A stretch of 64,000 nucleotides of DNA from Sordariomycetes sp. S80-01Y (Eukaryota; Ascomycota; Sordariomycetes). Position numbers and translations under genes: made by a program. This document shows, in pieces, positions 11,144 to 23,717 of this stretch. The notes beneath the pieces were generated by a model. The model was not told the origin of the DNA and made no database searches. It saw only the letters and a list, made by a program, of their open reading frames with translations. How positions within the stretch are numbered: the first letter of the stretch is position 1; the number at the start of each line of letters is the position of its first letter. The stretch is from NCBI GenBank assembly GCA_037042185.1, contig JAXQJY010000026.1, forward strand, positions 1,178,001 through 1,242,000, given 5' to 3'.

Positions 11144-13401
11144 ATGAATTCACCAAGCCCGTCCGCGCAGCCGCGCTCACCATCGCACGAGGATCGCATT
11201 CGGCGCAACGTAGCGTGTGTGAACTGTCGCAACTCTAAAGTAAGATGTCTCGCCCTCAGGATTACTGTACCCCTCGAGAACATTGAGCTGATGCGCTGCA
11301 GGTGAGGTGTCGGCAGAATCCGACGCCTGGGAAGCCCTGTCAGCGCTGTTCGAAGCTCGACATCTCATGTGTGGTCGACAAGTCTCACAAGCGCATCACC
11401 AAGAGGAGGCAGGTTCTCCTCGACGCTGAGATGGAGTGCTTGTACTGACAGCTCGCAGTAAGCTCGAAAAGCTGGAGCAGGAGCTCGACGCTATCAAAGC
11501 AGCCGTCAGACCTACGCACAACAACGCGCCGTCCCCTAGACCACCCAGGAGTCCAAGGTCATATAACGGGCCGTATGCAGATCATGCCGGCCCCCGTAGC
11601 TCATTATCAGCAAAAGCTGCTCTGCAGCCGACACCGTCAACCCTATCCGAGCCATCAGCCGCTTCTGTGCCCTCAGTGCCCTCAGCACCTGTGAGCGCTG
11701 TGAGCAGGAGGCCGGTAAAGCTGAACCCCAGCAGATCGAGGACGCTCGGGAGCCACGAAATCAACGGCGTCGATGTGGACTGGTACTTTGACAAGTATCT
11801 GGAAGCCTTCCACCCCTTCATTCCCGTCCTGCGGAAGAAGGACCCCGACGAGTGCTACGAAGCGAACCCGACCCTCTTCTGGGTCATCATCTTCGTCACA
11901 GCGCGCCGCTACACCCACGACCCGGAGCTGTTCAACGTCGTCTGCGAGAGCCTATCCAAGGACATATGGACGCTGCTCTCCAACCCCATTATGAGCTTGG
12001 AGGCCGTCCACGCGCTGTTGTTGATGTGCGCGTGGCCGCTGCCCACCATCCGCTTCGCTACGGACCCAAGCACCACGTTTGCGGGCATCGCGATGAATGT
12101 ATGTATGCTTCTCGGGTTGCATACGGGTAAGGGCGGTCATGGAGAGTTCTGCGTGGGAAGCAGAGCGAACATCACAAGCAGCGATGAGGAAGCCAGTGCG
12201 ACGTGGATACAGGCTTGTGTCTTGGCTCAACGGTAAGCCCCTTATTTCGTACATGTCCTACTCTCCCTCTCCCCTTTCCCCTGCAGGTTTAATCTGATGA
12301 ATGCAGGTCTGCCTCTTCGATAGGCCACCCACCACCCTCCATTCAACTCAACGACCATCCCCCAAAAGCCGCCCTTACCCACCCCCAATGGACCGATCTC
12401 CTGACCATGTTCAACACCCAACGCTACCTTAACCGCCTCCACCTCGCCATGGCATCCCACATCACCTCCAACGGCTTCATCATCGAATCGCTCGTCACCA
12501 ACTGGGAAGACGAGTTCGAGACCCTGAAGCCTTTGTTCGCTCGCACCGAAACAGACCTGAGTAGGTTTCTGCTTCTGGCTAGCCAGGCGGAGATACAGGC
12601 CTACTATTTCACATTCGAGTCGGGCAAGCCGGGCCCGAATGTAGGCGTCAACATGGCGAGGGCGCTGGGGACCGCACGCGGCCTGATCCTTACCGCCCTG
12701 GCGCTGGAGAGGGAGAGTCTGTTCCTGTCCCACGCGCCGCAGTGGGCGTTCCGTTCCGTGTTCGACGCCTCGTGCCTCCTGATCTCGTCCCTCGTGTCTA
12801 ACTCCCCGCCGTGGCTGCCAGAACCCACCGCAGAGGACGAGGATCCTGCCCAGACCTTGGTCAACAACTGCGTAGCGGCTATATCGGCGTGCTCAGTCCG
12901 CGATGGGGACCTTCCGTCCCGCGGGGCGTCGCTGGTACAGGGCTTCTGGCAGGCGAGGGACGTGGTGCCGCCGTGCGACCTGCCCGCCATGGCGTGGCCG
13001 AACCGTCTCGGGGCGGGCATCACTTTCTGGTGTCTGAATCGATTCAACAGGGGCCTGCACGAGGCGCAGAGAACCAGTGAGAGCGCAGCGAAGACGCTCA
13101 AGGCTGTCCGTAAGTTCACTCCTCCCCATTTTCCATACTTCCTAGCTATTCCACCCCTGCCCCTTCTACTCCCTCGTGTCGACGTTGGCTCATGCGTTCA
13201 TCTCCAGAATTCAGCTCCGACCGAACCACCGCACCAAAACCTCGCCAGCACGGACCGGGCGAGGAGGCTAGCGGCGCGCAGAGATCCTCAGGTGCCACGC
13301 CCTTGCCATCGGATCCCTTCCAGGAGGTGGACTGGTCCATGTTCATGGACGACTTTGGCTGGGGTGGGAGTGATTCCATTTTCATGGGGTTGCCAACATG
13401 A
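11144..13401 (+). CDS. Zn2Cys6 transcription factor with fungal_trans domain
   Basis: Predicted nuclear regulator of about 657 residues. Exons are 11144-11239, 11302-11408, 11459-12232, 12307-13109 and 13208-13401. The binuclear zinc cluster uses Cys25, 28, 35, 45, 48 and 55 (C-x2-C-x6-C-x9-C-x2-C-x6-C); intron 1 interrupts it after Lys32. A coiled-coil linker (SKLEKLEQEL) follows, then a fungal-specific regulatory domain with the typical YFDKYLEAFHPFIPVL and MNVCMLLGLHTGKG blocks. The C terminus DWSMFMDDFGW is a recurrent fungal activator-like ending. Intron 2 is awkward: the usual GT donor leaves a stop, whereas a GC donor at 11409 (AG|GCAGGT) keeps frame. I therefore propose a GC-AG intron of 50 nt. 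Target genes are not evident from the sequence. It lies tail to tail with hsp98, 236 bp away. Confidence 0.85.
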
Positions 13402-13637
13402 TCGTGTCACGGGTTGTCACGTATAAACAGAGTGAAGAGATCGGTCAAAAACCTTGTAAATTTGACTAAGACTATGAACTTATAAAGTTGAACCAGATAG
13501 ATGACTTGCTATACCCTTCCAAACGCCGTCATAATCATTTCATCCTCATCCATGCTAAAATGATCCCATCCACGGACTTCTTCATCTCTCCAACATAAGA
13601 TTCGCATATCCCCATATGTTGTGACAGTCCCAGCTTT

Positions 13638-16409
13638 TTAAGTATAGATATCCTCATCCATGTCTTCTCCCATGAGCTCCTCCGCTGCCTCGCTCGAATC
13701 ATCCATCATCTCATCTTCGTCGCCCGAATCGTCGGCGTGATTCGGCAACACAACAATCCTCCCGTCGTCAAGCTCTACCCGTGCAGTCTCGCCGTCGCGA
13801 ACGCCGCCCCGCAAGATAAGAACGGCGAGTTTGTTGAGAATCTCCTGCTCGAGGAGACGTTGCAAGGGACGGGCACCGTAGGCCGGAGAGTACCCGGCAG
13901 CGCCCAAGTGATCCTTTGCTTCTTCCGAGACCTCGATCTTGACCTTTCGTCCGTTGTCCTCGAGTCGTTTTTGGATCTCGTTTATCCGGAGATCGACAAT
14001 CCGCCGGATTTCCTTGCGTGTGAGACGGTTGAAGATGACGACTGAGTTGATACGGTTGAGGAATTCCGGAAGGAAGTAGTTGCGCAGAGAGTTCATGACC
14101 ATCTCGCGGACGGCGGGCTCGACGCGACCTTCTTTGGTGCTGCGGGTAAGGTGCTCAGCACCCAAGTTGGAGGTCATGACAACAATGCAGTTCTTCGCGT
14201 CGACAACTCTGCCTTGGCCGTCGGTGATGCGACCGTCGTCCATGAGCTGGAGGAGCACCGTCAGGATCTCTTTCGCTGCCTTCTCGACCTCGTCAAAGAG
14301 CAGGATGGAGAAGGGACGGCGACGCAGGGCTTCGGTAAGTTGGCCTCCTGCGTCGTGACCGACGTATCCTGGCGGAGCACCGATCATTCTGCTAAGAGCA
14401 TGGCGCTCTTGATATTCGGACATGTCGAATCGGATCATTGCCTTCGGGTCGTCGAACAAGAACTCGGCAAGGGCCTTGGTAAGAAGCGTCTTACCGGTAC
14501 CAGAAGGACCGCAGAACAAGAAGCTGGGTGGTTGGTTGGGGTTGGCAAGTCCGGAGCGTTGCAAGCGGATGGAGTTTGCGACGGCCTGCACAGCCTCTTT
14601 CTGGCCGACGACAGACTTGCCAAGAACCTTCTCCATGTTGATGAGCTTCTCCTTCTCAGTTGTGCGGAGTCGGGTGACGGGAATGCCAGTCCAGCGAGCG
14701 ACGATCTCGTTGATGTGGTCGGCAGTGACGATGTCAGTCACCATTGAGTTGCCATGATCGGCGCCGCTAGCATTGAGCGCGGCGTCAGCAGCAACCTTGC
14801 GAGCCTCAAGCTCCTTGATGACGGCCTCTTGCTCGGGGATGGCACCGTACTTCAAGTCGGCAGCCTTGGCGTGGTCTCCCATGTTCATGGCGTCCTCGAG
14901 GCGCTTGAGGAAGTCGTCAAGCTTGACCTTTGCTTGATGGATCTCCTCGCTGCGCTTGATCTCGTTTTGGTACTTCTCGCGCAAAGGTTGAAGCTCCTCC
15001 TCAACGTTAGCGGCGTCCTTGCGGGCCTGCTGAAGGCGAGCTTGAGACGCCTCGTCTTGTTCCTTCTCCAGGGCAGCAATCTCAATCATGTATTGCCTAT
15101 GCTTACGCTCAAGAGAATCAATGACTTCTGGCTGAGACTCGCGAGCAACCTGGACGGCTGCCGCCGCTTCATCCACCAGGTCAATGGCAGAGTCGGGCAT
15201 GCGTCGAGAGGTGAGGTAGCGGGCAGCGAGGTTGGCGGCCGCAACCAGGGCGCTGTCGAGAATTGTGACGCGGTGGTGGCGGTCGTATCGCTCCTTAAGA
15301 CCTCGCAGGATCGAGATGGTCTCAGGAATGGTGGGTTCCTTGACGAGAACTTGCTGGAAACGGCGTTCGAAAGCGGCGTCTTTCTCAACGTACTTGCGGT
15401 ACTCGGCGAGGGTCGTGGCACCAATGCAGTGAAGTTGACCACGGGCCAGCATGGGCTTCAGCAGGTTGGCAGCGTCCATGCCGCCCTCGCCTGAGGATCC
15501 GGCTCCCATGAGCAGATGAATCTCGTCCACGAACAGAACGATCATGTCCTTACTCTGCTCAATTTCCTTCAGCACGCCCTTCATGCGTTCCTCAAACTCT
15601 CCCCGGTACTTGCTGCCAGCAACAAGGGCACCGACATCTAGCGACAGGAGCCTGCAGTGCTTCAGGTTGTCGGGGACGTCACGGTTGTTGATCCGCTGAG
15701 CAAGACCCTCGACAACAGTGGTCTTTCCGACACCGGGGTCTCCGATGAGGACTGGGTTGTTCTTGGTTCGCCTGGACAGGATTCGGATGACTCGACGAAT
15801 CTCCTCCTCTCGCCCGATAACCGGATCGACTTTCTTATCCCTCGCCATAGCCGTCATGTCGATGGTGAACTTGGCCAGGTTTTCGTTTTCCTCCTCGGCG
15901 TCCGCAGTCTTGCTGTCGACCCGCTTCGTTCCTCGGATCGACTGAACGGCATCTTGGACGAGCTTCGCCTTGGGGATATTTGCTTCCCTCAGCGCCGCTT
16001 GTACGGTAGGCTCCTCCGCCAAAGCAGTGATCAAGTGGTCGACCCCAATATACGAGTCCTTTTGTACTTTTTGCAGCTCCATTGCTTTTCTGAGGGTAGC
16101 ATGGAACTGTGGCGCCAGCGAGACCTGCTCAGGCGGAGGGTCCTGGCTGGGCAGCCGTACCAGGCTCTTCTTGAGTGCTCGGTCGAAGAGTTGAGGGTCG
16201 CCGTGTGCTCGCTCGACGACTTGGCGGAATAATGTGACCGCGGGTGCTGGGCCATTCTGCTGGTCCTTGGACTGGTCTGGAGGGGGGTCGAGGAGGGAGA
16301 CGGCGAGGTGGATGGGGACGAGCTGCGAGTGCCCGTATTGCTCGGCCAAGGACATGGCGTCCTCGACGGACTTTTGTGCTCGATCAGTGAACTCCATGCG
16401 GGCGTTCAT
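13638..16409 (-). CDS. hsp98: Hsp98/Hsp104 (ClpB family) protein disaggregase
   Basis: Cytosolic/nuclear AAA+ hexameric chaperone that extracts proteins from heat-induced aggregates with Hsp70. It is a single uninterrupted exon of 923 residues, close to yeast Hsp104 (908). Features in order: Clp N-domain repeats (1-160); NBD1 with Walker A GDPGVGKT (223-230) and Walker B VLFVDEIH (291-298); a coiled-coil middle domain (about 410-530) needed for Hsp70 coupling; NBD2 with Walker A GPSGTGKT (634-641), pore loop GYVG (681-684) and Walker B around 701-710. The tail is highly acidic and ends EDIYT rather than the DDLD of yeast Hsp104. Start: the open frame extends 12 codons further upstream without an ATG, so the ATG at 16409 ([11 protein letters not shown]) is the natural start and matches family N termini. 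It is divergent from MHR1. Confidence 0.97.
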   Translation of the reverse strand: MNARMEFTDRAQKSVEDAMSLAEQYGHSQLVPIHLAVSLLDPPPDQSKDQQNGPAPAVTLFRQVVERAHGDPQLFDRALKKSLVRLPSQDPPPEQVSLAPQFHATLRKAMELQKVQKDSYIGVDHLITALAEEPTVQAALREANIPKAKLVQDAVQSIRGTKRVDSKTADAEEENENLAKFTIDMTAMARDKKVDPVIGREEEIRRVIRILSRRTKNNPVLIGDPGVGKTTVVEGLAQRINNRDVPDNLKHCRLLSLDVGALVAGSKYRGEFEERMKGVLKEIEQSKDMIVLFVDEIHLLMGAGSSGEGGMDAANLLKPMLARGQLHCIGATTLAEYRKYVEKDAAFERRFQQVLVKEPTIPETISILRGLKERYDRHHRVTILDSALVAAANLAARYLTSRRMPDSAIDLVDEAAAAVQVARESQPEVIDSLERKHRQYMIEIAALEKEQDEASQARLQQARKDAANVEEELQPLREKYQNEIKRSEEIHQAKVKLDDFLKRLEDAMNMGDHAKAADLKYGAIPEQEAVIKELEARKVAADAALNASGADHGNSMVTDIVTADHINEIVARWTGIPVTRLRTTEKEKLINMEKVLGKSVVGQKEAVQAVANSIRLQRSGLANPNQPPSFLFCGPSGTGKTLLTKALAEFLFDDPKAMIRFDMSEYQERHALSRMIGAPPGYVGHDAGGQLTEALRRRPFSILLFDEVEKAAKEILTVLLQLMDDGRITDGQGRVVDAKNCIVVMTSNLGAEHLTRSTKEGRVEPAVREMVMNSLRNYFLPEFLNRINSVVIFNRLTRKEIRRIVDLRINEIQKRLEDNGRKVKIEVSEEAKDHLGAAGYSPAYGARPLQRLLEQEILNKLAVLILRGGVRDGETARVELDDGRIVVLPNHADDSGDEDEMMDDSSEAAEELMGEDMDEDIYT

Positions 16410-17181
16410 GATGGCGGTGTTGTACTCAAACAAAAACTCAAACAATCAAAGTATACAGAAAAGGTGGTTTTGTACGTTTCGTTCAGGGTTGGGTCGTAAG
16501 ATCGTGAGAGTGAACCCAATGGTGGGGTATCAATCGGCCAGTAAGGCGTCGTTGAAGCTAGTCGTGAGGTTTTGCAAAGGAAGAGATGAAGAGGAAGAAG
16601 CCGAGGACTCCGAAGAGAAATATATCCTCATCCAGAGTGGGACTCGCTGGCATGAGAAAGCAAAGTCAATTTCTGGCAGCGTCAGGAAGAAACGCTCATG
16701 CCCTGGAAGCACCTCGACCGACCAAGCTGAAGCAAGAACCTGCCAGAAGCTGCGAGACGTTGCGTGATGTCACTGTTGCATCCTGACCGCTGGTGGGGAG
16801 CGACAGCCCCCATTGGTCGGGTAGTCTGCAGCTGTCTTAATGTCGCCTCACGAGCGGTGCGTTTATTCCGGCCCGCTATCAATGCTTGACACAAAAAGCG
16901 GAACGAGAATCATCCGATTGTCACCACCACGGCAGAAAGATAGTTTGAAGGCACATTACCCCTCTTTACCTCACACTGAACTAATAGTGAGCCAATGATT
17001 AGACTTTTATCTCAGAGAGCTCGAATGAGAGACAGCTTTCGCTTAGGTCCCGTCCGGGGTGGCTCGCCGTTTTAAGTGGGTCCGTCCGACCACAGTCACA
17101 TGACTTCGCGAGCTCCCAGATTTTCGAGACGCCTTGCATCTCGAAACAGCCGAGAAGCAATTGTCAATCGCAACCGCGACC
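16410..17181. promoter_or_regulatory. Shared divergent promoter of hsp98 and MHR1
   Basis: A 772-bp spacer serves both genes. Visible motifs are CCAAT at 16516-16520, its complement ATTGG at 16812-16816, a stress-element-like CCCCT at 16959-16963, and GAA words at 16736 and 16746 spaced 10 bp apart, as in step-type heat-shock elements. No perfect three-unit heat-shock element was found by eye, so heat control is expected from the family rather than proven here. Confidence 0.5.
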
Positions 17182-18046
17182 ATGAATACAGCCCCGACCC
17201 TGCGGGCGGTCAAACCCCTCAGCGGGCTACCCCGGATATGCATCCGCCTAAAGTCCTCGAAAAACAAGCCCAAATATGTGATGCCCGAGGGCCACGGCGA
17301 GAAGATCTGGGTTTGGGCGCACAGGAGGACAGAGCAAACAATCTACACCCTTCGCGACCGTCTGAATGTAAGTTCTTCTTCCTGGCCAACTCAAGTAACA
17401 TGCATTGACAAGACAGGATCACCACGATCTCAAGCAAATTCCCTTCAATGGCAAGAAACTCAAGCCCTCGTCCCTCCGAAAAGACTACTGGTACCCCATG
17501 GCTTGGATCAACTTCAACGCCGGCCACGGCGCCATTGGTCGACACGTCTTCCAACAACTACGCGAACTAAAGCACCTCCACGAGGTCTCATGGCCCGACA
17601 CGCTGCGCCACAAGACACCCAACGAGTACACCGACGCCGATCGCGAAGCCATCGCCAACGCCGCGAAGAAGGGCCAGAAACACATTCCCTTGCGGTCAAA
17701 GCACCAACGCGGAAAGGCTTTGAACGCTCAGAAGAAGAACTCGATTGCCGACATGGCGGCTGTGCTGGGTGGCATCCAGAAGACGTGTAAGATACATTTG
17801 AACCAGTTTGAGGAGGGTGGTCAGGGGTTGGCGCCTGTGAGCATTCGATGGGCGAACAACCTTGATAGGAACTACGCCAAGTCTTGGACGGACAACGTGA
17901 GACATGAGATCGTGGAAGGGGACGCGATTGCGCAGATCATGCCGGACGGGACGACGATGAGGACACCCGCCACGCCTGGGACCACGGCGACGACTGCGCC
18001 AAAGGGGCCGGCCCGAGGCGATAGAGAGTTGAACACGTCGACCTAA
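17182..18046 (+). CDS. mhr1: Mhr1/mL67 mitochondrial ribosomal and recombination protein
   Basis: Mitochondrial protein of 271 residues. In fungi this family is a large-subunit mitoribosome protein (mL67), and in yeast it is also implicated in mtDNA homologous recombination and recombination-driven replication. Exons are 17182-17367 and 17417-18046, with a 49-nt GTAAGT intron. The conserved core runs from EKIWVWAHRRTEQTIYTL through the IPFNGKKLKPSSLRKDYWYP block to the ELKHLHEVSW region, about residues 38-125. A basic N-terminal stretch rich in Arg, Lys, Ala and Leu is compatible with a mitochondrial presequence. The C terminus is Thr/Ala/Pro-rich and poorly conserved. Upstream in-frame codons lack another ATG, so the start at 17182 is preferred. 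It is tail to tail with the sulfotransferase-fold gene. Confidence 0.88.
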
Positions 18047-18232
18047 AAGGTATGGCCTGAGGAGGCGGACGATATTCCGGGTGGGCGTTCTTGATGTATC
18101 ACATTTCAGGCAAGTGGTCTTGACTGTTGTATCATAATGTATTAAACAGAGGCATATTCAAGAATCCAGCGACTATAAACGAGTATCTGCTTAGGTTCCC
18201 GGTCCCATCGCAATAACATTGAAATCGACAGC

Positions 18233-19536
18233 TCAAGCCTTGATGCGGAACTGCCTCAGGTACTCATAGTGAGGAATGTTCTCATCAACAGTCGAACGGA
18301 TGGCCTTGGCCGCATCGGCACCATACTTGTTTGTCCAGTCCTCGTTCTCTGACTCTACAGTTGACTCCTTCTGCTGACTGTCAGTATCCGTCTCAACGGG
18401 GGCTCGCGGCTCCGACGATTGCAGAGAAAATAGGAACATACCTGTGCATGCGTCCTCGGTTTCAGCGAAAAGGTGTGAATCGCGTCGTCGTGGAACCCAT
18501 TCCACTTGGCGAAATGCTCAATAGCATGTTGCCTGTCCTCCTCGCTCCACTCCAACATCTCCTTCTTGAAGTCAATCCCCGTCCGAGCACAGTACTCCCT
18601 CAGCGTCCCCTCCGGATTATCCAGCATGTCGTCCGCATCCAGCACGGTCAACCGCTCCTTATCCACGATGCCCTCCTTAATCAGGAAATCGAACAGCCTG
18701 ACAAGCTCTGCATACCCAGCTTCAGAGGGCATGAAGTGCGTGAAGCCGTTGATCTCGGAGAGGGGAGGGATGACGCAGCGCCAGTAGGAAGGGATGCTGC
18801 GGCGCGGGTGGCGGATGAGGAATGTGAAATGGAATTGGCGCAGGATGTCGATAGGGATGGTGGTTGGGTTGTTGGCCTCGGTCAGGCCAGTCTGCCCGTT
18901 GGTGAGGGACGGGGCGAGGGTGGTGGGCTGAGCGTCAGGCGACATGATGTAGTAGGCCATGTCTTTGATGAAGACGCGCTTACCCTGGGTTTGTAAGTAC
19001 GGGCGCCTCAAATAAGGCACGGCGTCCTTGTGACACGTTCACTCGGGCTCGAAGAGATCCAGGGTGTTGGTGGTGATGATGGTGGAGGAGAGGGCTCGTC
19101 AGAGCGTGTAAGTAGTGCATGAGACATCAACAGGGGGCGCCACCTCACTTGAGGGCGCCAAGGTCACAAGGACGGCCAGAGAGGACAAAGCACACCTCTT
19201 TCTGCCCCTCCTCAACGATCTCGGATACGATATCCGCGTACGTCTTGTCCGCGCTGCCGCTCTCTTCGCGGGACGCCTCATCGTCGGCGAAGCGTTTGCT
19301 CATGAACTCGGGGCCGAAGTAGAAGGCATCGCCGAAAGGTTCATGGACGCACTTGAGAGCGTCGCGACGGGTCATGAAAACCTTCACTCATTAGCGTCAG
19401 ATGCACTGAATTTTCCCATTTTTCGCAATCATCCAACAAGTGCGAAGCTTCAATGGGGCGAGTACGAGCTTACCCTTTCAAAGGCCGTTGACACGGCACG
19501 GGGGTGCGTTGCGCAAAAGATGGGTCGGGGCGCCAT
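18233..19536 (-). CDS. Sulfotransferase-fold P-loop protein
   Basis: Predicted protein of about 309 residues from exons 19536-19474, 19381-19196, 18984-18442 and 18370-18233. The N terminus FCATHPRAVSTAFERV corresponds to the phosphosulfate-binding P-loop of sulfotransferase-like proteins. FTFLIRHPRRSIPSYW (third exon) resembles the second PAPS-contacting segment (Arg and Ser), and GKRVFIKDMAYY is the conserved strand between them. Such proteins are common in ascomycetes and usually labelled P-loop NTPase; the substrate is unknown, and true sulfotransferase activity is inference. The start ATG at 19536 immediately precedes the P-loop. Intron 2 is unusually long here (211 nt) and could hide a small exon, although the flanking exons join in phase. 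No signal peptide is seen. Confidence 0.75.
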
Positions 19537-21981
19537 TTTGAAGAATCTGTATGATGAACGGATGGGGCAAAAATGAATGAAAACATCGTGGGAGTCAGGA
19601 AAGAGGCCTGGGGCTTTATATCTATTATGGACAGCTTCGAAAACGTAGCATTGGGCTTGTGGCAGTTGTACTGAAGCTTGGAACAGTCTCTTCAGGTTCT
19701 TGCGCTGGCTGCTCGGCACCAGGCGGGCCCACTCAAGTCTTGGAGAAGTACCGCATGCGTACCTCCAACATTCCATCGCCGACGCTCACTCACGACGACC
19801 TCGTCGGGGCGTCGGGGTGCGCAAAGTCGAGTCCCTAGAGCTCGCGATGGTGTGCTCAGTAGAAGATAGTCTGTCAAGAAAGGACAATGTTGCGCGATCA
19901 TGCCCCCGGACGCGGTCGATTCGTTTACTTGGCACCAGCACGGCGAGGACCCTTCAAACACAACCTCATCCTCCAGAGGTCCGGTTGTAGTGCCAGCGTT
20001 GGTGTCTATCGGCATCAGAACTCACGGCTCGCGGCTCTTCGAGAGTGGACCTTGGTCGCGTTGAAGCCGAGCGCGAGCAAGTAGGCCCTAGGTAGACAGC
20101 CCTACGCGGAATGTGGCTCCGCCGTGTTGATACTATGCGATGATGGCCTAGGTCGATGCGCTCGGACCTGACCATCGCGCGCGCGATTACCAGGGTCGAC
20201 AAGACGGGGATATTCGACAAAGACGACCATAGACTTAAAATAGAGCTTTGGCTCATCTCGTTGGCAACTCATGGAATGGCTTAACAATCTGATAAGCTTA
20301 TCGAGCCCATATGGAAGGTCACGCAGAGACTACCGTCCTTCTTCGTCCTTCTTCGTGGTCGCACTCATACTTCACGTGCCACCTGTTTTCCCTGTTTGGC
20401 TCGACGCCAGCCTCAAGCTCCAGAAGTCTGTTCCACCGAGTTGGCGAGTCTTTGGCACGTCGGCGCAGAGGGCCTGTTGGACGTTATGGGAAAGACAACA
20501 GGTCTTCCGACCTTGAAACACTCGTTGGAATCAATCGTTGCGATCAACGACCGGAAGATCCTACACGCTCAAACGGAGGGTTTTCCGCGCTCGCTCAAGG
20601 TGGCGACCCAATACCATGCCGTGGTCAATATCGCAGGGCCGTGTCTGTTTCATGGACCTCTTATGGCAACTTCGTACCCGAATCCACCTATCTGTGACTC
20701 GCCTTGCCGCGAACCGCAGCCTTGCCAAAGGTCTATTCTGTAGAGGAAGAAATGATGGAAAGGCGAAGGGGCCAACGCCCATGAAAGCTCCTCGTAAGAC
20801 CCAGACCGAGGAAGCGAAGGTACTTCGGTTATACCCTTGCGGTACCTTGGTCTGACATTCCAGGGTTCCTCACTCGCGCCCTATCCTGACGGGGCCTGCG
20901 CAGCCTACAGGCTACTACCGCTATGTCGTACGCCGCGTGGGGGTGGCACGTCAATATAATTCGCCCCCTGGCGTTCGTAAGTGTGCCATCTCGCCGCTCG
21001 TGGTTGCTCAGAAGCTTCGAACCACCCAATCTACTGCCACCCTACTCCAACAATTGAGGAGAAGCTACTGGCACAGGGCTTAGGGATGGAGGAGCCTGCG
21101 CGATTAGCCGGACCTATTGCGCCGTAAACTTGCCGTCCCTCGGTGCCAATTAAGCTTCGACCCAGCACGATGCCTTTCGGTCCATCGGGGCGCAGGGAAG
21201 AAGAGATAATCTATACGTCACAAGAGGAGCGAAACCCAATCATTTGCGCTCCACGGCCGACGACCCGGGCGTCTCTGCAGGGCAGTATCGAAATACCACG
21301 GACGTCGATGGGAAAGACCCTCCCCCCTAGATGCAGGTTTACGCATGATCGAGATGCGCCCCCCTTCCGCACTCCCAACAAAGTGCCAGTAGCTTCTGCC
21401 AATAGCTTCTGGTCAACCCGCGCAGCGAGGATTGGAAGCAAGATAAGCCATGTTGTTCTGGGGAACGAGCAGGTCTCGTGACGTAAGCTTTTGGTCATGT
21501 CTTTGCCCGGAGTGGTAGGTACCCTTGGCCGTTGGCGCATTGGAGGCTTGTCTCGACGTGTTATTTGGTAGAGCGTGATGATGTGAGGGTGGATGGGCGA
21601 TGGTGCAATCCGTGGGGCAGGCCTGGGTAGTCTTGGCATGGCCGTGATGCGACGAACCGATGGAGGGACCTTCTGTCGCCGTTTCTCGTCATTTACTTTT
21701 CATTCAGATGGACACTGTATTATAAATTTGGCGTTGATGATGGGGAACTGAGGCTCGTCGGTGTGTGTCTTGGCAACCTGTTCGGTGTATGCTGCAGCTA
21801 TAGGGTACCCGTAACCCCCGTATTTGGGGCGATCTCGGCCAAGTTCCTTCACTGACGGCGGGCAGCGAATTTTTAACAGGGAACATGACTCCGACATATC
21901 CCCCGATGAGTTTATTTTCGGCATGGAATCCCACAGCAAGCGATCAAATCAAGATCTGCTGATTGATAAAGCCCGCCGAGT
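19537..21981. other. 2.4-kb intergenic spacer
   Basis: This is upstream of the sulfotransferase-fold gene and downstream of prephenate dehydratase. Several ORFs of 80-142 codons occur (around 20311-20855 and 21143-21639), but they overlap in all frames and show no family signature or convincing splice pattern. I see no RNA gene or repeat of note. Confidence 0.5.
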
Positions 21982-23093
21982 CTAACGATATCTTTTCCAA
22001 CTGCCAAGCCATCTCCAGCTCTCCGCAGCCTTGTGTATAGCCTCCAGCGCACCCTTGACCCTGCCCTCTGAGTCTTCGTATCGATGTCCCTCGAACTCCA
22101 CAAAGAAGATATACTGGAACGGCTTAACTAAACTCGGTCTGCTGTTGATACTAGTCAAGTTGAGATCAAACTTTTTAAAACAGCTCAACGCTTCAGCCAG
22201 GCCACCTGGACTGTCGTGCGGGACGGTAAAGCTAAGCATCGATTTGTTGCCTTTGTAACCAGATGGTGGCGGTATCAAGTTCCAATCGGCTGGAGGCTCA
22301 GGACAGCGGCCTATGATGAGGAAGCGGGTTGTGTTGTCGGACCTGTCTTCGATGGACTTGCCTAGGAGATCGAGGCCGTAGAGGTCAGAGGCTAGGAGAC
22401 TTGAGATTGCAGCCCATGTGCCCGTTTCATCTTTGGAGACGACCTCGGCAGCCTTGCTTGTGGATGAGACCTCGAAGACCTCAACGCCTTTGAGATAGGT
22501 ACTTATGAACGCGGTGCACTGCCCGAAAGCCTGCGGATGGCTGTACAGCCTCTGTACGTGTTTCAAGCTCCCCAACGGTTTGGACCTTGGTCGCGTCGGC
22601 CGCGGGTCGGAGGCTGTGGGTGTACATGTCCCTGAGCCACCCTCATCCGGGGTTTCAGGGACTAGCGATGTGGAATCACGGGCGAAGTGCCCAACTAGAC
22701 AGTGATGTACATCCACATAAACCTCTCCGTGGATTGTGATGTCTGGATGCAGGCGTTGTCTATCGGCGAGATCGTCGAGGGTGAATACCACCGAGCCGTT
22801 TGTTGAATTTTCGAAGGGGACGAGACCAGCTGTCGCGTGGCCGGACTGAACGACCTCGAAAACATCTAAGACGCGGGTGAGCAGGGCTTTGCGGGACGAG
22901 AGGAGGGGCTGTACCATCTATTGTGACCACGGGTCGGAGCTGCCAGTGCTCCTCCGAGAAGGCTTGCTTGACAGCCTTTTATATGTGAGTCTAGGGCCAT
23001 GTGATAGGGGAGATGAGATCTAACCTGATGCGAGTATGAAGCAACAGGGCCAAGGAAGCTCACGACGGGCTTCTTCTGACCCTCGGCCGCCAT
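21982..23093 (-). CDS. pha2: Prephenate dehydratase (phenylalanine biosynthesis)
   Basis: Converts prephenate to phenylpyruvate, the committed step to phenylalanine; predicted cytosolic, 337 residues. Exons are 23093-23025, 22975-22915 and 22865-21982, with two 49-nt introns. Intron 2 was placed so that TID joins DVFEVVQSG, as in the family. The N-terminal FLGPVASYSHQAVKQAF block, ENSTNGSVVFTLDD, LYSHPQAFGQC and the TRF catalytic motif (DNTTRFLIIG) form the catalytic domain. The C-terminal ACT domain (KSMLSFTVPHDSPGGLAEAL to the INSRPS motif) is where phenylalanine feedback normally binds. A Pro/Thr/Ser-rich insertion precedes LKHVQRLYSHPQ, as in other fungal enzymes. No chorismate mutase domain is fused, unlike bacterial PheA. 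Confidence 0.93.
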
Positions 23094-23717
23094 GATGCCG
23101 ACTTTGCCACTACTCTAGGGGCCTGTGGATGCGAGACGGACGGGGAAAAATGGACAGAATCAGAATACAGCCTGTGCCCGCTGTATGCCCAATGGTTGTG
23201 GGCTGAGGTGCTCGTCAAAGTCATTGAGGGACAACAGCTGTGTTGTGACGTTGCGGGACAAAACAGTGCGCTATTACACTAACAACCTGGTGCATGGCAG
23301 GCGTGCACGGCAGTTAGTGGGCCACCAATGGCCGACATCGCACGGAGAAGCTCCATGTGGGGATTCCAGCTGGCAGCTCAATGTCGAACTCGGAGACCCA
23401 ACATGTCTAGTATCTCTGTCCTGAGACCCTTGATGACATTCTTCATCATCCTGGGGGGCAAATAGAATGACGCACGATCAAAGGATTATGTCAAGATGGA
23501 AGCCGAGATTGCGAAGGGTTCACCACGTGGACGCAACCTGGCCGCAAATCATAAGCCCGTCATGTGACATTTTCAGGGTCCAGAGACGGGAACCCAGTCA
23601 CCCAACAGTATCTTCAACTGCTCAGATCTGTCGTGGTTATTTAACATGAGAAACCGAAACGCCTGCCGCGGTCATCTCAGGCGCTGCTGCAACGATGCGT
23701 TAGTTTGCACTGAAAAT

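Noticed and set aside
13141-13207. Earlier CCTAG acceptor for the last intron of the first Zn2Cys6 gene
   Set aside because: It would make an intron of about 35 nt; the later CCAG acceptor gives a normal size and the conserved C-terminal DWSMFMDDFGW.
14754-15494. 246-codon plus-strand ORF opposite hsp98
   Set aside because: Antisense shadow of the highly codon-biased hsp98 exon.
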